A stretch of 14,893 nt of DNA from Acidimicrobiia bacterium (GTDB lineage: Bacteria; Actinomycetota; Acidimicrobiia; UBA5794; JAOTWH01). Location: the NCBI GenBank assembly GCA_029863035.1, contig JAOTWH010000035.1, positions 1 to 14,893 of the forward strand, read 5' to 3'. Positions within the stretch are counted from its first letter, which is position 1. Each line of letters starts with the position of its first letter. Shown here in pieces: positions 1-7,444 of this stretch. The position numbers were made by a program, and so were the translations under genes. The notes beneath the pieces were generated by a model. The model was not told the origin of the DNA, ran no database searches, and saw only the letters and a program-made list of their open reading frames with translations.

Positions 1-70
1 CCTCGATGAGCACCCGGAACTCCCTGGTGGTGCTGTGCTGGTGGGCCACGACGCGGCCGACGGCACTCAT
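1..70 (-). CDS. Probable HerA-like DNA-translocating ATPase, N-terminal fragment (cut by left window edge)
   Basis: Only the first 23 codons are inside the window; the start codon is ATG at 70-68. The visible protein begins MSAVGRVVAHQHSTTREFRV, which resembles the N-terminal beta-barrel (HAS-barrel) of HerA/FtsK-like hexameric ATPases, where a 'GRVxG...S/T..EF.V' pattern is common. The ATG overlaps the TGA stop of the preceding NurA-like gene (ATGA), so the two are probably translated as a coupled pair. HerA and NurA form a known DNA-end-resection complex in archaea and occur together in some bacteria. The Walker motifs lie outside the window, so the call rests on the N-terminal pattern and the partner gene. 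Confidence 0.55.
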   Translation of the reverse strand, partial: MSAVGRVVAHQHSTTREFRVLIE

Positions 71-999
71 GCTGCCACCGCTTCGAGGATCATCCGCTGC
101 AGGAATGGGGCCGAGCCCATATGGCGCCGCAGCTCGCGCTCAAGGCCTGCAATAGGCACGAGGTTCTGGGGTGCCCTCGCGTCGCGATGACGCTCCGACG
201 CCACCCCAGGTAGCAGAGTCGTAGTGGCATCGGCGTACCCAGCCGCAGCGTCTATGCCGTGCCGAGCCGATACCTCGCAACGCACCACCCCAGACCAGGA
301 GTGATCACCGGGCGATGACGCCAGCCGCAGATACCACGAGAACCTCTCGTAGTTGGGGATGCCGAAGATAGGGCTGCGCTGGCCGGCACCGAGTTCGGCG
401 ATGATGTGGGCGCGATGGTCCGGCAGATATGAGGTGCGGTGGGACTTGATGAACCCCATCTGCGGAGTTGGCTCGAGGCGGTTGAGCGGCCCATCGGCAA
501 CCACGAAGTAGCCACCGCGGGCCAGATCCTCCGCTAGGTCGGCTTCGGCAACGCGCATCGCGTCGTGGAACGCGGCGATGAGAGCACCGGGTGATCGGTC
601 CTGGACAGAGATGGGCTGGTACTCGATGCCGGGGCCGACCGTTGGTAGATGGACCAGCTGGCTATCACCGCACACGACAACCCGTTCCACCTTGGGGCGG
701 TGGAACTCTGCCATTGTTCCATCTCGGCGCCACAGCACAGCGCCCGTCGCGAACGAACCAGCCAGGCCGGGCACGGGAACCTCGCCGGGAGTGTCGAGGG
801 TGATACGAGCATCGGGGCGCCGCACCCCGTCCACGAACGCGATGATCGGCAGTCCCGGACCGGGGCGGACCATCGGCTCCCATCGGCCCTCGACCTCTAC
901 CCCATCGGCGATGTCCTGAGGATCGAAGGCCATCTCATCGTCAAAATCAACCGGGCTGCCGTAGTCGGGCGCCCACGGCTCAACATGAAGGGTCGCCAT
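67..999 (-). CDS. NurA-like nuclease (probable HerA partner)
   Basis: This 310-residue protein resembles the NurA 5'-3' exo/endonuclease family, which works with the HerA translocase in resection of DNA ends. Visible support: an acidic motif IIAFVDGVRR near residues 52-61 (D57, typical of the first metal-binding Asp of NurA), a second candidate catalytic Asp in FVVADGPLNRL (D169), a conserved IKSHRTSYLP segment (184-193), a YERFSWYLRL segment (217-226), and a C-terminal stretch with RAPQNLVPIAGLERELRRHMG character. The start ATG at 999-997 lies 8 nt downstream of a good -10 box (TACTAT on the minus strand) and has no Shine-Dalgarno sequence, so a leaderless or near-leaderless mRNA is likely. 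The TGA stop overlaps the ATG of the HerA-like gene. The catalytic assignment is by motif only; the family is divergent. Confidence 0.65.
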   Translation of the reverse strand: MATLHVEPWAPDYGSPVDFDDEMAFDPQDIADGVEVEGRWEPMVRPGPGLPIIAFVDGVRRPDARITLDTPGEVPVPGLAGSFATGAVLWRRDGTMAEFHRPKVERVVVCGDSQLVHLPTVGPGIEYQPISVQDRSPGALIAAFHDAMRVAEADLAEDLARGGYFVVADGPLNRLEPTPQMGFIKSHRTSYLPDHRAHIIAELGAGQRSPIFGIPNYERFSWYLRLASSPGDHSWSGVVRCEVSARHGIDAAAGYADATTTLLPGVASERHRDARAPQNLVPIAGLERELRRHMGSAPFLQRMILEAVAA

Positions 1000-1007
1000 G
1001 ACGCCAG

Positions 1008-1013
1008 ATAGTA
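1008..1013 (-). promoter_or_regulatory. -10 box of the nurA-like/herA-like pair
   Basis: Read on the minus strand this is TACTAT, 8 nt upstream of the ATG at 999. No Shine-Dalgarno motif lies between box and start, and I see no convincing -35 hexamer. The spacing places transcription initiation at or next to the start codon. Confidence 0.5.
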
Positions 1014-1032
1014 GCGGGCGAGTGACACGCGT

Positions 1033-1080
1033 GTAATTCGGAAGCGAGTTCTTCGTTCTTCGTAACGAACAACGAATTAC
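1033..1080. repeat. AT-rich intergenic inverted repeat / hairpin
   Basis: The 87-bp gap between the nurA-like and sugar dehydrogenase genes is unusually AT-rich. It holds an 11-bp stem with one mismatch (TTCGTTCTTCG at 1052-1062 against CGAACAACGAA at 1066-1076, loop TAA), nested inside outer arms GTAATTCG (1033-1040) and CGAATTAC (1073-1080). A direct repeat of GTTCTTC (1048-1054, 1055-1061) forms part of the 5' arm. It lies directly downstream of the dehydrogenase pair on the minus strand, so it may act as their terminator. It could also be one copy of a dispersed small repeat family. Confidence 0.6.
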
Positions 1081-1086
1081 GAATCA

Positions 1087-2322
1087 CTACCTCGCCGCTT
1101 CCACCCGATAGATGGTCCCGGAACCGAAGCCGAGGTAGATCTCGCCCTGACTATCGGCGCCGATCGAAAGCAGCGGTCCCAGCTCGCCGACGTCGTCTGA
1201 CCAATCGGCCTCGGCAGTGACCTCTCCATCCTCGTAGCGGAAGGACTTGAGCCACCCTCGGCACCAATCGCCGTAGAGATAATGCCCCCACAGCTCGGGT
1301 ATCTCCTGGCCTCGATAGACCGGACCGCCGATGATGGCGCACCCGCGGCGGTGGTGGTAGGTGAGGATCGGTGCGGCGAAGCCCGAATCGATGCACTGAA
1401 CCGAGCCACCGGCGTCGGTCACCTCCTGGGGCACAAAGCATTCGGCCCCCTCGAATACCGGCCATCCGAAGTTCGCTCCCCCACCGTCGAGCGGGATCAC
1501 ATCTATCTCCTCGAACGTTGCCTGACCAACATCGGCGATATACACCAGCCCATCGGTGGCGTCGATGGCGAAGCGCCAAGGGTTGCGCAGGCCGTAGGCC
1601 CACACCTCTGGAGCTCCCGCCTCATCTAGAAACGGATTGTCTGGAGGAATCGAGTAGGGATCTCGGTAGTTCACGTCCAGCCGCACCAGGGTTCCCAACA
1701 ACGTGTCGGACCGCTGGCCGTTGCCGTACATGTCCTCGATGCCTCCCCCATCGCCGAACGAGATCCACAGGTAGCCGTCGGGCCCAAAGCGAAGCTGGCC
1801 GCCGTTGTGCCACTTGTGAGGCTGATCGATCGCGAGGATGACCCGCCCCACGTCCAGATCAGCCACGTCGCTCGTCGGGTCGGCCGAATACTCAACCACC
1901 TTGCTGTCACCTGCGACATCTGTGTACGACACAAAGAAACGCCCGTTGCTCATGAACTCGGGGTGGAAGGCGATATCGAGCATCCCCTGCTCCAGTTCCT
2001 CCGAACCAACCAGGCTTTCGATCTTGAGGAACGGGGGCTCCACCAGCTCGCCGTTGCGGACTATCCGCACCCGGCCCCCCTGCTCCACCACGAAGACCCT
2101 GTCGTCACCCGCCGCGGACGAGATGGCAACAGGGCGATCCAGTCCCTCGGCCACCGCCGTAAGTGCAATGCCCTGCAGTTCTTGGGTCGACTGTGCGGGT
2201 CGAGAAGGCAGGGCGACGTTGAGCGTGGTAGCAGGCGCCACCTGGATGGTCTCTGCCGTGTCGCCGCATGCGGCAGCCACCAGCGCCGCCCCAACCACCA
2301 CGAGCCAGAGGCGAGAGATCAT
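1087..2322 (-). CDS. PQQ-dependent sugar dehydrogenase, lipoprotein (glucose/sorbosone dehydrogenase family), copy 1
   Basis: This 411-residue protein belongs to the soluble PQQ-dependent aldose sugar dehydrogenase family (YliI/GSDH six-bladed beta-propeller), which oxidises sugars outside the cytoplasm. The N-terminus is a lipoprotein signal peptide with a hydrophobic stretch and a VAAAC lipobox (C19). Family motifs in order: LDRPVAISSA (61-70), EQGMLDIAFHPEF (111-123), KWHNGGQLRFGPDGYL (170-185, H172 aligning with the catalytic base), GDGGG, NGQRSDTLLGT, DPYSIPPDNPF and YGLRNPWRFAID (PQQ-site arginines), ending with DWCRGWLKSF. Length is normal for a single-domain member. The ATG overlaps the TGA of the paralogue upstream (ATGA), so translation is probably coupled. 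The true substrate and a PQQ source cannot be read here; apo-like or non-sugar substrates are possible. Confidence 0.9.
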   Translation of the reverse strand: MISRLWLVVVGAALVAAACGDTAETIQVAPATTLNVALPSRPAQSTQELQGIALTAVAEGLDRPVAISSAAGDDRVFVVEQGGRVRIVRNGELVEPPFLKIESLVGSEELEQGMLDIAFHPEFMSNGRFFVSYTDVAGDSKVVEYSADPTSDVADLDVGRVILAIDQPHKWHNGGQLRFGPDGYLWISFGDGGGIEDMYGNGQRSDTLLGTLVRLDVNYRDPYSIPPDNPFLDEAGAPEVWAYGLRNPWRFAIDATDGLVYIADVGQATFEEIDVIPLDGGGANFGWPVFEGAECFVPQEVTDAGGSVQCIDSGFAAPILTYHHRRGCAIIGGPVYRGQEIPELWGHYLYGDWCRGWLKSFRYEDGEVTAEADWSDDVGELGPLLSIGADSQGEIYLGFGSGTIYRVEAAR

Positions 2323-3566
2323 CTCACCGGAACCAGTTTGAGCCCCAGCCCGGCGCCTGTCGTCACATACAGCTCACCGGCATCATCATGACCGAAGCTC
2401 GTGACCTGACCCACCGTGCCGAGGTCGGACGTCCAATCCTTCTGATCTGAAGTGGCATCCCCGTTCCAACTGAAACTGCGGATCCAGCCTCCACACCAAT
2501 CGCTGTAGAAGTAATGGCCGCCAAGTTCTGGCATAGCGGCGCCTCTGTACACGAAACCCCCGGTGACCGAGCAGCCCTGGCCATGGTCGTATGTCAGCGC
2601 AGGATCAACGAAGCTAGAGCAGTCGTCAACCAGGCATCGGTCGCCCTCCGCCGACGACCACCCGTAGTTGAGCCCAGCGACCGAAGCATCCACGACGTTG
2701 ACCTCTTCCCGCGCACCCTGACCCACATCGCCGATGACAATCGTGCCGCCCTCGAAGTCGAAGGCGAACCGCCAGGGGTTGCGCAGGCCGTATGCCCACA
2801 CTTCGGGCGCACCGTTGCCGGAGGTGGCGAACGGGTTGTCCGGAGGGATGGCGTAGGGGTCGCCGGAGTCGATGTCGAGGCGAAGAATGGTGCCGAGCAG
2901 TGTGTCGGGACGCTGCCCGTTGCCGAACTGATCGTCGGCCCCGCCACCGTCCCCGAGAGCCAAATAGAGGTAGCCGTCCGGCCCGAACGCCAGCATGCCA
3001 CCGTTGTGGTTGCTTGCTGGCTGGGCGACTGTGAGCAGCGTCTTGGCCGATTCCGGCTCCGCCATCGTGTCCGAGATGGCGGAGAACTCCGCTAGCTCCG
3101 ACTGCCCACGGGCATTGATGAAGTAGACGAAGAAGCGGCCGTTGTCTGCGTATCGGGGATGAAACGCCAAGCCCAACAAACCCTGCTCCAGGCCCCCGGA
3201 CTCGACGTCGGCCCGGATATCGAGGAATGGCTCGGTTGCCAGCTCGCCGTCGTAGATGAGGATCGAGCCGCCCTGTGACACGATGAAAAGGCGGCCATCG
3301 CCGGGGGGTGCGGTGACGAAGATGGGCCTGTCGATATCACTCGCCACGACCTCCAGCTCGAGGCCAAGCAGCGGCGCCGCGGGCTCGGTAGTTACCGGCG
3401 CCATGGTGGTTGTGGTGGAGGTGGTACCAGGGCCTACCACCGCGGTGCCTGGCGATGTTGGCTCCGGTCCGGTGCGTTGTTGCACCGCGACGTCACTGTC
3501 GGAAGAACAGGCGCTAGCGGCCACGACCAGGGCGACGAACACCATCGGCCGGAAAGGGATGCCCAT
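2319..3566 (-). CDS. PQQ-dependent sugar dehydrogenase, lipoprotein (glucose/sorbosone dehydrogenase family), copy 2
   Basis: This is a 415-residue paralogue of the next gene downstream, with the same architecture. It has a lipoprotein signal ending in ASAC (C20), then a Thr/Pro-rich linker (about residues 36-64), then the beta-propeller. Motifs: IDRPIFVTAPPGDGRLFIVS (78-97), EQGLLGLAFHPRY (127-139), SNHNGGMLAFGPDGYL (185-200, H187 as candidate base), GDGGG, NGQRPDTLLGT, DPYAIPPDNPF, YGLRNPWRFAFD, GCSVTGGFVYRG and DWCGGWIRSF. It precedes the other copy in a two-gene unit with a 4-nt stop/start overlap. The start ATG at 3566 has no clear Shine-Dalgarno sequence; a weak -10-like TAAGCT lies 10 nt upstream (3577-3582). 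The 56-bp gap to the hydrolase upstream leaves open whether the three genes are cotranscribed. Tandem gene duplication followed by divergence is the simplest origin. Confidence 0.9.
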   Translation of the reverse strand: MGIPFRPMVFVALVVAASACSSDSDVAVQQRTGPEPTSPGTAVVGPGTTSTTTTMAPVTTEPAAPLLGLELEVVASDIDRPIFVTAPPGDGRLFIVSQGGSILIYDGELATEPFLDIRADVESGGLEQGLLGLAFHPRYADNGRFFVYFINARGQSELAEFSAISDTMAEPESAKTLLTVAQPASNHNGGMLAFGPDGYLYLALGDGGGADDQFGNGQRPDTLLGTILRLDIDSGDPYAIPPDNPFATSGNGAPEVWAYGLRNPWRFAFDFEGGTIVIGDVGQGAREEVNVVDASVAGLNYGWSSAEGDRCLVDDCSSFVDPALTYDHGQGCSVTGGFVYRGAAMPELGGHYFYSDWCGGWIRSFSWNGDATSDQKDWTSDLGTVGQVTSFGHDDAGELYVTTGAGLGLKLVPVR

Positions 3567-3622
3567 GAGGAGCGGAAGCTTATCCCTGTACCGACATCTA
3601 CTCAGGGCAAGGTGGCCCTGCT

Positions 3623-4414
3623 TCAGCTATCGGATCGTGTCCAGAAGTCGCTGACAAGGGTGCTGAACCGATCTGGCTGCTCCATGGGCGTCATGTGGCC
3701 CGCGTCGCTGATCACCTCGAGACTGGAACCAGGTATCGCACCGGCCATCGCTTCGGCCACGGCGGGGGGGGTGACTCCATCCTGATCGCCAACGATGATC
3801 AACGTCGGCGCGGTGATGCTCCCAAGCATCTCGGTTCGATCCGCCCGCTGCTTCATCCCCTCCAGGGCTGCCACGATGGTCTCATACTCGGTGGATTCGA
3901 TCATCTCACGCACGCCGGCACGAACTTCGACCGCGGAGTCTGGAGCCGTCAGCGCAACGGCCATGGCCCCGGCCAGGGCCTGGCGGCCATCGCTCACGAG
4001 GAACTCCTTGGCGGCATCTCGCTTCGCCTTGCCAGCATCGTCGTCGGCCTTGGCCTGGGTATCGGCGAGAACAAGCGAGCGGATCAATGACGGGTAGCGC
4101 TCCCACATGGCCAACGCCACGTATCCCCCCATCGAAAGCGCAACGACGTCGGCTTGCTCTTCCCCCAAGGCTGCGATGAACGCAGCCATGTCTTCGGCAT
4201 GTATCTCCATGCTCAGGCTGTCGGCAACCTCCCCCTCGGACTTTCCCGAACCGCGCAGATCGACCGCAACGCAATGTCGGTGGTCGGCCAACCTTTCGAG
4301 TTGATGCCGCCACATGCGGGCATCGAGCGGGTAACCGTGGATGAACAGAGCGAGGGGTCCCGAACCCGACTCGCTATAGCTGAGCGAAACGTCGCCGACG
4401 TCGATGGATGGCAT
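3623..4414 (-). CDS. Alpha/beta-fold hydrolase
   Basis: This 263-residue cytoplasmic protein has the complete alpha/beta-hydrolase pattern. It has the oxyanion-hole strand LALFIHGYPLDARMW (21-35), then DLRGSGKSEG (52-61), then the nucleophile elbow VALSMGG (S94). The acid is in GDQDGVTPP (D212) and the catalytic His in DAGHMTPMEQP (H240). Size and layout match the 3-oxoadipate enol-lactonase/haloperoxidase-like subgroup, but the substrate cannot be read from sequence. The nucleophile elbow has Ala instead of the usual first Gly (A-L-S-M-G). The start ATG at 4414 lies exactly 6 nt behind a TAGAGT -10 box, consistent with a leaderless mRNA. It is upstream of the two sugar dehydrogenase genes on the same strand. 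Confidence 0.9.
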   Translation of the reverse strand: MPSIDVGDVSLSYSESGSGPLALFIHGYPLDARMWRHQLERLADHRHCVAVDLRGSGKSEGEVADSLSMEIHAEDMAAFIAALGEEQADVVALSMGGYVALAMWERYPSLIRSLVLADTQAKADDDAGKAKRDAAKEFLVSDGRQALAGAMAVALTAPDSAVEVRAGVREMIESTEYETIVAALEGMKQRADRTEMLGSITAPTLIIVGDQDGVTPPAVAEAMAGAIPGSSLEVISDAGHMTPMEQPDRFSTLVSDFWTRSDS

Positions 4415-4420
4415 TCCGAG

Positions 4421-4426
4421 ACTCTA
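4421..4426 (-). promoter_or_regulatory. -10 box of the alpha/beta hydrolase gene
   Basis: TAGAGT on the minus strand, followed by CTCGGA and then the ATG. The 6-nt spacing fits transcription starting at the A of the start codon. Confidence 0.5.
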
Positions 4427-4478
4427 CGAGGTGCTGCGTGATGTTGACGACACCGCGGCGTCACCGAGACGTGACTCC

Positions 4479-4877
4479 CTAGACGCCAGGGTCCGGCCCG
4501 AAACCGAATTCCTCGGCTCGTGCCGAGTTGGGGCAAACAACTGGAATCGAATCGAATCGGCCGTAGAGCCTCTCACCCTGCGACTCCCACACTCCGAAAA
4601 CCGAACCGGAAGCGGATGACGTCCACAGGCAAGTTGCCAGTAGGTCGGGGGATCTGACCAACTGAACACCCGCGACCGATACGTCTTCGGCTAGTGGCTC
4701 ACCATCGTTGGCCACGATCGCGCTGCGCAGATCTGCTGCCGCCGCCACGTCATTGACGCCGTCGGTCAGACCACCGATGGACGCGAAGGCGGTCCCAGCC
4801 AGCAGGGCCACCAGGAAGATCGACACACCCAGCTCTACTGCCTTCACGCCACTGTCATCTTTGATAAGACGAATCAT
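4479..4877 (-). CDS. Flp-type (type IVb) pilin-like protein with C-terminal extension
   Basis: From the ATG at 4877 the product is 132 residues and begins MIRLIKDDSGVKAVELGVSI. This is the Flp prepilin pattern: a short basic leader, a Gly at the prepilin-peptidase cleavage site (G|VKAVE), Glu at +5, then a roughly 20-residue hydrophobic helix (LGVSIFLVALLAGTAFASIG) and a TDGVNDVAAAA stretch resembling the end of Flp. Typical Flp pilins stop there at 50-70 residues. This one carries about 80 more residues with two Cys (CLW and VCP), so it may be a minor pilin or TadE-like component. The frame stays open upstream to a TTG at 4940 (153 residues), but the ATG gives the shorter leader usual for prepilins. 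No Shine-Dalgarno sequence is clear for either. No tad assembly genes are in the window. Confidence 0.65.
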   Translation of the reverse strand: MIRLIKDDSGVKAVELGVSIFLVALLAGTAFASIGGLTDGVNDVAAAADLRSAIVANDGEPLAEDVSVAGVQLVRSPDLLATCLWTSSASGSVFGVWESQGERLYGRFDSIPVVCPNSARAEEFGFGPDPGV

Positions 4878-4959
4878 GTAGCGGCTATCGGGCGAATGGG
4901 AGCCGCCTTGACTGGTACTACTCACGGTGGGCTTGGCCAACCACAGTGAGCGAGGCGAC

Positions 4960-4965
4960 TACTGT
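4960..4965 (+). promoter_or_regulatory. -10 box of the nuclease lipoprotein gene
   Basis: TACTGT, 8 nt upstream of the ATG at 4974, with no Shine-Dalgarno motif between. It lies just outside the longest possible start of the divergent pilin gene. Confidence 0.45.
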
Positions 4966-4973
4966 CCCGCCGG

Positions 4974-5822
4974 ATGCTGTCCCGCCTCACCGTATTGGCC
5001 CTTTTGATCTTCACTGCTTGCGATCAAGCGTCCGCCCCCGAAATCACGGCCCAGACGACACCGGCGCCAAGCCAACCCGCCCTGGGCGAGGTGCGATCGG
5101 GCACCGTTATCGACGTCATCGACGGTGATTCCTTGCGGGTCGAGGTCGATGGTCAGGAAGTAGAAGTCCGCCTGATGGGAATCAATACGCCGGAGCGGGA
5201 CGAGTGCGGTGGCGAACGGGCTACAACCGCCCTGCAAGACATGGCGCTTGGTCGAACGGTGACCATTAGCTGGGAGGAACTCGATCAGTTCGGGAGAGCT
5301 TTGGCCTATGTCGACGTAGGCGACGGTCTCGACGTGGCCGCCGCCCAGCTATCCACAGGCAACGCTGTGGCGTTTTCGATCGATCACCCTCGCTTCGAGC
5401 GATACGCCGAAGACGAGGCCGATGCCGTCTCATCCGCGCTTGGGATGTGGGCACCATCGTGCCAGCCGGCGTCTGACGCCTCGGTGCGGATCGCGGCATT
5501 GGTCTACGACCCCGCCGGACCCGACGGCGACAATCGCAACGGTGAGCAACTGGGCATTCGCAACGAAGGTGCTGCCGCTGTCGAGCTAACGGATTGGGTG
5601 CTTCGTGATGAGTCGACCCAATGGCGCTACCGCTTCCCGGTCGGGTTCACGCTTCAGCCGGGCGACGGAGTGGTGGTTCACACCGGGTGTGGCCGGGACA
5701 GCGCCGACGAGCTGTTCTGGTGCGCGGACGATCCCTTGTGGAACAACGGCGGCGACACAGCGCTGCTGCTGGATGCCGGCGGCAACGTTGTCGACCGGTG
5801 GGTCTATGGACCGAAGGGCTAG
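4974..5822 (+). CDS. Exported thermonuclease-like (SNase) lipoprotein with C-terminal lamin-tail domain
   Basis: This 282-residue, two-domain protein starts with a lipoprotein-type signal (hydrophobic LTVLALLIFTAC, C16). Residues about 38-163 form a staphylococcal-nuclease domain. It has VIDVIDGDSLRVEV (D50 and D52 match D19/D21 of S. aureus nuclease), EVRLMGINTPERDE (R66 = R35, T72 = T41, E74 = E43) and DQFGRALAYV (R108 = R87). One calcium ligand is changed: the residue matching D40 is N71. Residues about 168-282 look like a lamin-tail/LTD beta-sandwich (IAALVYDPAGPDGDNRNGEQ, LTDWVLRD, LQPGDGVVVHTG, LWNNGGDTALLLDAGG). LTDs often accompany secreted nucleases. Likely role: phosphodiester cleavage at the cell surface. 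The gene ends 12 bp from the convergent aldehyde dehydrogenase stop codon. Confidence 0.88.
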   Translation: MLSRLTVLALLIFTACDQASAPEITAQTTPAPSQPALGEVRSGTVIDVIDGDSLRVEVDGQEVEVRLMGINTPERDECGGERATTALQDMALGRTVTISWEELDQFGRALAYVDVGDGLDVAAAQLSTGNAVAFSIDHPRFERYAEDEADAVSSALGMWAPSCQPASDASVRIAALVYDPAGPDGDNRNGEQLGIRNEGAAAVELTDWVLRDESTQWRYRFPVGFTLQPGDGVVVHTGCGRDSADELFWCADDPLWNNGGDTALLLDAGGNVVDRWVYGPKG

Positions 5823-5834
5823 AAGCGCGCAGTC

Positions 5835-7382
5835 CTACAGCTTCTCGGCCACCGTCTTCATCTCCATGAACAACCGCAGATAGTCGGGACCACCGGCTTT
5901 GGAGTTAGACCCCGACATCTTGAAGCCGCCGAAGGGTTGTACACCGACGAAGGCGCCGGTGATCTTGCGATTCAAGTAGAGGTTGCCAACGTGGAGCCGC
6001 CGCTTGGCTTCGTCGAGCCGCGACCGATCGCCCGAGAACAGCCCCCCGGTGAGTCCGAATTCGGTTCCGTTGAAGATGTCGACAGCATGGTCGTAGTCGT
6101 TGGCACGGATCATCGACAGCACCGGTCCGAAGATCTCATGTTGAGCGAGACGAGCATCGGGCGGAACATCGGCGAAGACGGTCGGCTGGATGAACCACCC
6201 GCCGTCGAGGTCTATCGCCGAACCGCCCTGAACGAGCTTCGCCTGGGTCTTGCCTTGGTCGATCTCGTCGAGGATCATCTTGTGCTGGCCGGCGCTGATG
6301 ACCGCTGTGACGGGGAAGTTCTCGGTGGCTGGCCCCACTTCGAGCTCTCCTGTCAAGGCCACCACTCGATCGACGATCTCGTCGTAGACGTCGCCGACCG
6401 CGATCGCTCGCGAGCAGGCAGAGCACTTCTGGCCCTGGAAGCCAAAGGCCGAGCGGACGATGCCCTCTGCGGCAGCGTCAAGGTCGGCGGTCTCGTCCAC
6501 GATGATGGCGTCCTTGCCACCCATCTCCATGTAAGAGCGCTTCAACCAACTCTGGCCAGGATGGACCACGGCCGAACGTTGCGCGATGCGAAGACCGACC
6601 TCCTTCGATCCCGTGAAGTTGATGAACCGAGTCGTTGGGTGGTCGATCAACGTGTCGCCCACCTCTCCACCTGCACCTGGCAAGAAGTTGATCACCCCGG
6701 CCGGGATACCGGCTTCGGCAACGATCTCCATGAACTTGTAGGAGACCATCGGGGTGGCCGATGCCGGCTTCAGCACAACGGTGTTGCCTGCCGCCACGGG
6801 TCCCAGCGCCATGCCGGCGGGAATGGCCAGCGGGAAATTCCACGGCGGTATCGCAACGCCGGCTCCCATCGCCTGGAGCCGCGACTCGTTGACCTCGCCT
6901 TCCATTTGGTAGGTGGGCACCGGCTCGGCCAGGCGACGGGCCTGCACTGCGTAGTAGTCGGCGAAGTCGATCGCTTCTGCGACGTCCCCCTCGGCCTCGC
7001 CCCAGTTCTTGGAGGCTTCGTACGTTTGCCACGCTGCCAATTCGAATTTTCGCTCCGCCATGATGGCGGCCACCCTGGCAACAGCCTCGGCCCGCTCTGC
7101 CGCCGGAGTCTCAGACCATCCCGGATAGGCCTTCCAGGCGGCCGCCAGACCTTGCTCGGCTTGGTCGGGGCTCGCCTTGGACGCGGTACCGACGACCTCA
7201 TCGGGTTTGGACGGATTGACGCTCGTGATGACATCGTCGGTGTCGATCTCCTCGCCTCCGATCACCAGCGGCGCGTGGGCACCGAGCTGGCTCGCCACTC
7301 CATTCAAGGCGAGCTCGTAGGCGGCGCGGCTGGCCGGGTCGGTGAAGTCCGAGTAGAGCGTTGGGCTGTAGTCGTTAGTCAT
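5835..7382 (-). CDS. rocA: L-glutamate gamma-semialdehyde (1-pyrroline-5-carboxylate) dehydrogenase
   Basis: This 515-residue NAD(P)+-dependent aldehyde dehydrogenase performs the last step of proline/arginine catabolism, converting glutamate semialdehyde to glutamate. Motifs: IPPWNFPLAIPAGM (178-191, N182 in the oxyanion hole), the cofactor site FTGSKEVGLRI (256-266), the general base in YMEMGGKDA (E286), and the nucleophile in GFQGQKCSACSRA (C320). The QKCSACSR signature and 515-residue length match the RocA type rather than the bifunctional PutA type. I chose the ATG at 7382 because AGGAGG lies 4 nt upstream of it (7387-7392), although the frame runs open for 64 more codons. A TACTGT -10 box sits at 7400-7405. 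It diverges from the OsmC-family gene. Confidence 0.92.
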   Translation of the reverse strand: MTNDYSPTLYSDFTDPASRAAYELALNGVASQLGAHAPLVIGGEEIDTDDVITSVNPSKPDEVVGTASKASPDQAEQGLAAAWKAYPGWSETPAAERAEAVARVAAIMAERKFELAAWQTYEASKNWGEAEGDVAEAIDFADYYAVQARRLAEPVPTYQMEGEVNESRLQAMGAGVAIPPWNFPLAIPAGMALGPVAAGNTVVLKPASATPMVSYKFMEIVAEAGIPAGVINFLPGAGGEVGDTLIDHPTTRFINFTGSKEVGLRIAQRSAVVHPGQSWLKRSYMEMGGKDAIIVDETADLDAAAEGIVRSAFGFQGQKCSACSRAIAVGDVYDEIVDRVVALTGELEVGPATENFPVTAVISAGQHKMILDEIDQGKTQAKLVQGGSAIDLDGGWFIQPTVFADVPPDARLAQHEIFGPVLSMIRANDYDHAVDIFNGTEFGLTGGLFSGDRSRLDEAKRRLHVGNLYLNRKITGAFVGVQPFGGFKMSGSNSKAGGPDYLRLFMEMKTVAEKL

Positions 7383-7386
7383 GCTT

Positions 7387-7405
7387 CCTCCTGGAACTAA
7401 CAGTA
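7387..7405 (-). promoter_or_regulatory. -10 box and strong Shine-Dalgarno site of the P5C dehydrogenase gene
   Basis: On the minus strand TACTGT (7405-7400) is followed by AGGAGG (7392-7387) and, after 4 nt, the ATG at 7382. This fixes the translation start and shows that this gene, unlike many in the window, uses a short leader. Confidence 0.6.
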
Positions 7406-7444
7406 GGCCCACTTTCGGCACCGCCGCGGCCGCCACGCGGTCGA

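Noticed and set aside
5937..7400. 487-codon plus-strand ORF across the P5C dehydrogenase
   Set aside because: It is a long antisense shadow caused by GC-rich codon use; the minus strand holds a complete aldehyde dehydrogenase.
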